Origin: Gordonia lacunae
Lineage (GTDB): Bacteria; Actinomycetota; Actinomycetes; Mycobacteriales; Mycobacteriaceae
Direction of reading: 5' to 3'
Length of the DNA stretch: 64,000 bases
Assembly (NCBI RefSeq): GCF_002149015.1
Contig: NZ_NGFO01000001.1
Coordinates: 62,001 to 126,000, forward strand
Shown here: positions 63,399-64,000 of the stretch, piece after piece
How the letters are laid out: every line of letters starts with the position of its first letter
Numbering within the stretch: the first letter of the stretch is position 1
Notes under the pieces: generated by a model
Database searches by the model: none
Told to the model about the DNA's origin: nothing
Seen by the model: the letters and a program-made list of their open reading frames with translations, nothing else
Program-made: the position numbers and the translations under genes

Positions 63399-64000
63399 TC
63401 ACTTCCGGACGACGAGCACGAACGGACCGCGCTCGGTGACCTCGAAGCGCGGGTCGTCGAAGACGGTCGGGTCGAAGGTGACGGTGTAGCGCTTCACGTT
63501 CGGGTCGTTGGGATAGACGTCCTCGGCGAGGCGGAGTGTGTAACCGTCTGCGCTGTACCGGAACAGGAAGACGTTCGGCGGGGTCCACGGTGAGCGGTCG
63601 AGGGCGTCGACGAGTTGGTCGGCGTTCTCGCTCTCCGCCCATCGCGCGATCGCGGCTGCGCGCTTGTCGAACTCGGCCAGCGGATTCGCGTAGTGCGAGG
63701 TGAGTCCCTGGAAACCCCAGTAGGGGTAGATCGACAGGAACCCGAAATCGGCGGTGAGAACCACATTGTCGGTGCGCGGCTTGCCGGTCTGCTCGCCGAT
63801 CAATGTGTCCAGCTCCGCGAAATACGACTCAGCGCCGGCCGGGCGGGCATCGGCGCGTTCGCCGTACCCGTCGGTGTCGGTGTAAGCGGTGGTGATCTCG
63901 GTACCCAGGTGGCCCGGGATGCCCTGTGCCATGGCGATGGCCGAGAGAACGGCGAGCGCCCCCACGACGACACGCACGTCGCCGAACCGGCGCACCGCCC
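63399..64000 (-). CDS. aftA: Arabinofuranosyltransferase AftA, C-terminal part (runs off the window)
   Basis: The 3' end of a gene whose start lies beyond the window. Visible are about 198 residues: one membrane helix (VVVGALAVLSAIAM) and the soluble C-terminal domain with GFQGLTSHYANPLAEFDKRA, PWTPPNVFLFRYSADGYTLRLAEDVYPNDPNVKRYTVTFDP. From memory of the family this matches the C-terminal domain of AftA (Rv3792), which primes galactan with the first arabinofuranose. In M. tuberculosis aftA is directly upstream of embC; here about 8 kb separates them. The product assignment rests on family recall. Confidence 0.75.
   Translation of the reverse strand, partial: AVRRFGDVRVVVGALAVLSAIAMAQGIPGHLGTEITTAYTDTDGYGERADARPAGAESYFAELDTLIGEQTGKPRTDNVVLTADFGFLSIYPYWGFQGLTSHYANPLAEFDKRAAAIARWAESENADQLVDALDRSPWTPPNVFLFRYSADGYTLRLAEDVYPNDPNVKRYTVTFDPTVFDDPRFEVTERGPFVLVVRK

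Overview
The window is high-GC DNA from a mycolic-acid-containing actinobacterium (order Mycobacteriales). Gordonia or a close relative is the best guess, because the gene content matches the Mycobacterium tuberculosis Rv3792-Rv3816c segment while the intergenic DNA carries dispersed CTCCCTGAGG-type palindromic repeats. The genus is an inference; the mycolata assignment is firm, since glf, glfT2, the DPPR synthase ubiA, aftB, antigen-85 mycolyltransferases, fadD32, pks13, accD4 and several emb genes are all present.

Layout. Positions 82-3235 hold a TetR regulator, two PlsC-like acyltransferases and a Cof-type HAD phosphatase in one overlapping run (counterpart of Rv3813c-Rv3816c). Positions 3246-7072 hold a secreted PGRP-type amidase and a divergent SpoIID-domain wall protein, separated by an intergenic region with ordered 9-bp repeats. 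A GAF-ANTAR regulator and a four-gene minus-strand cassette (glycosyltransferase, acyl-CoA-dehydrogenase-like, PIG-L deacetylase, NodS-like methyltransferase) follow to 11106. Positions 11242-33634 are the plus-strand cell-envelope core: galactan polymerisation (glf, glfT2), arabinose donor synthesis (ubiA and the PAP2 phosphatase), arabinan capping (aftB), mycolate transfer (two antigen-85 proteins, one with a C-terminal LGFP-like domain), the essential cutinase-like lipase, and mycolate condensation (fadD32, pks13, accD4).

Facing this core on the minus strand are five Emb arabinosyltransferases: embC (51886-55389), an embA-embB pair (43085-49742) and a second embA-embB pair (33953-40754). 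Both pairs show the same 8-nt start/stop overlap, which points to duplication of a two-gene unit. The locus has been opened three times: a 13E12-type DUF222/HNH gene with an SOS-like box lies between embC and embA, a Dps gene plus a degenerate EAL-DICT gene lie between the two embAB pairs, and about 8 kb of accessory genes separate embC from the aftA 3' end seen at the right edge. That 8 kb holds aroQ, a TetR/MpaB-oxygenase pair, a SRPBCC/ArsR pair, a one-module adenylation-carrier-thioesterase enzyme with a candidate iron box, a nitroreductase and a metallo-beta-lactamase-fold hydrolase.

Together the genes build and link the arabinogalactan-mycolate wall: Glf and GlfT2 make the galactan, AftA/Emb/AftB build arabinan from decaprenyl-phospho-arabinose, FadD32-Pks13-AccD4 make mycolates, and the antigen-85 proteins attach them. 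Regulatory DNA includes a perfect CRP/GlxR-type palindrome before the first mycolyltransferase, MtrA-like GTCACA direct repeats before the SpoIID gene and the second mycolyltransferase, and a hairpin that buries the glf ribosome-binding site.
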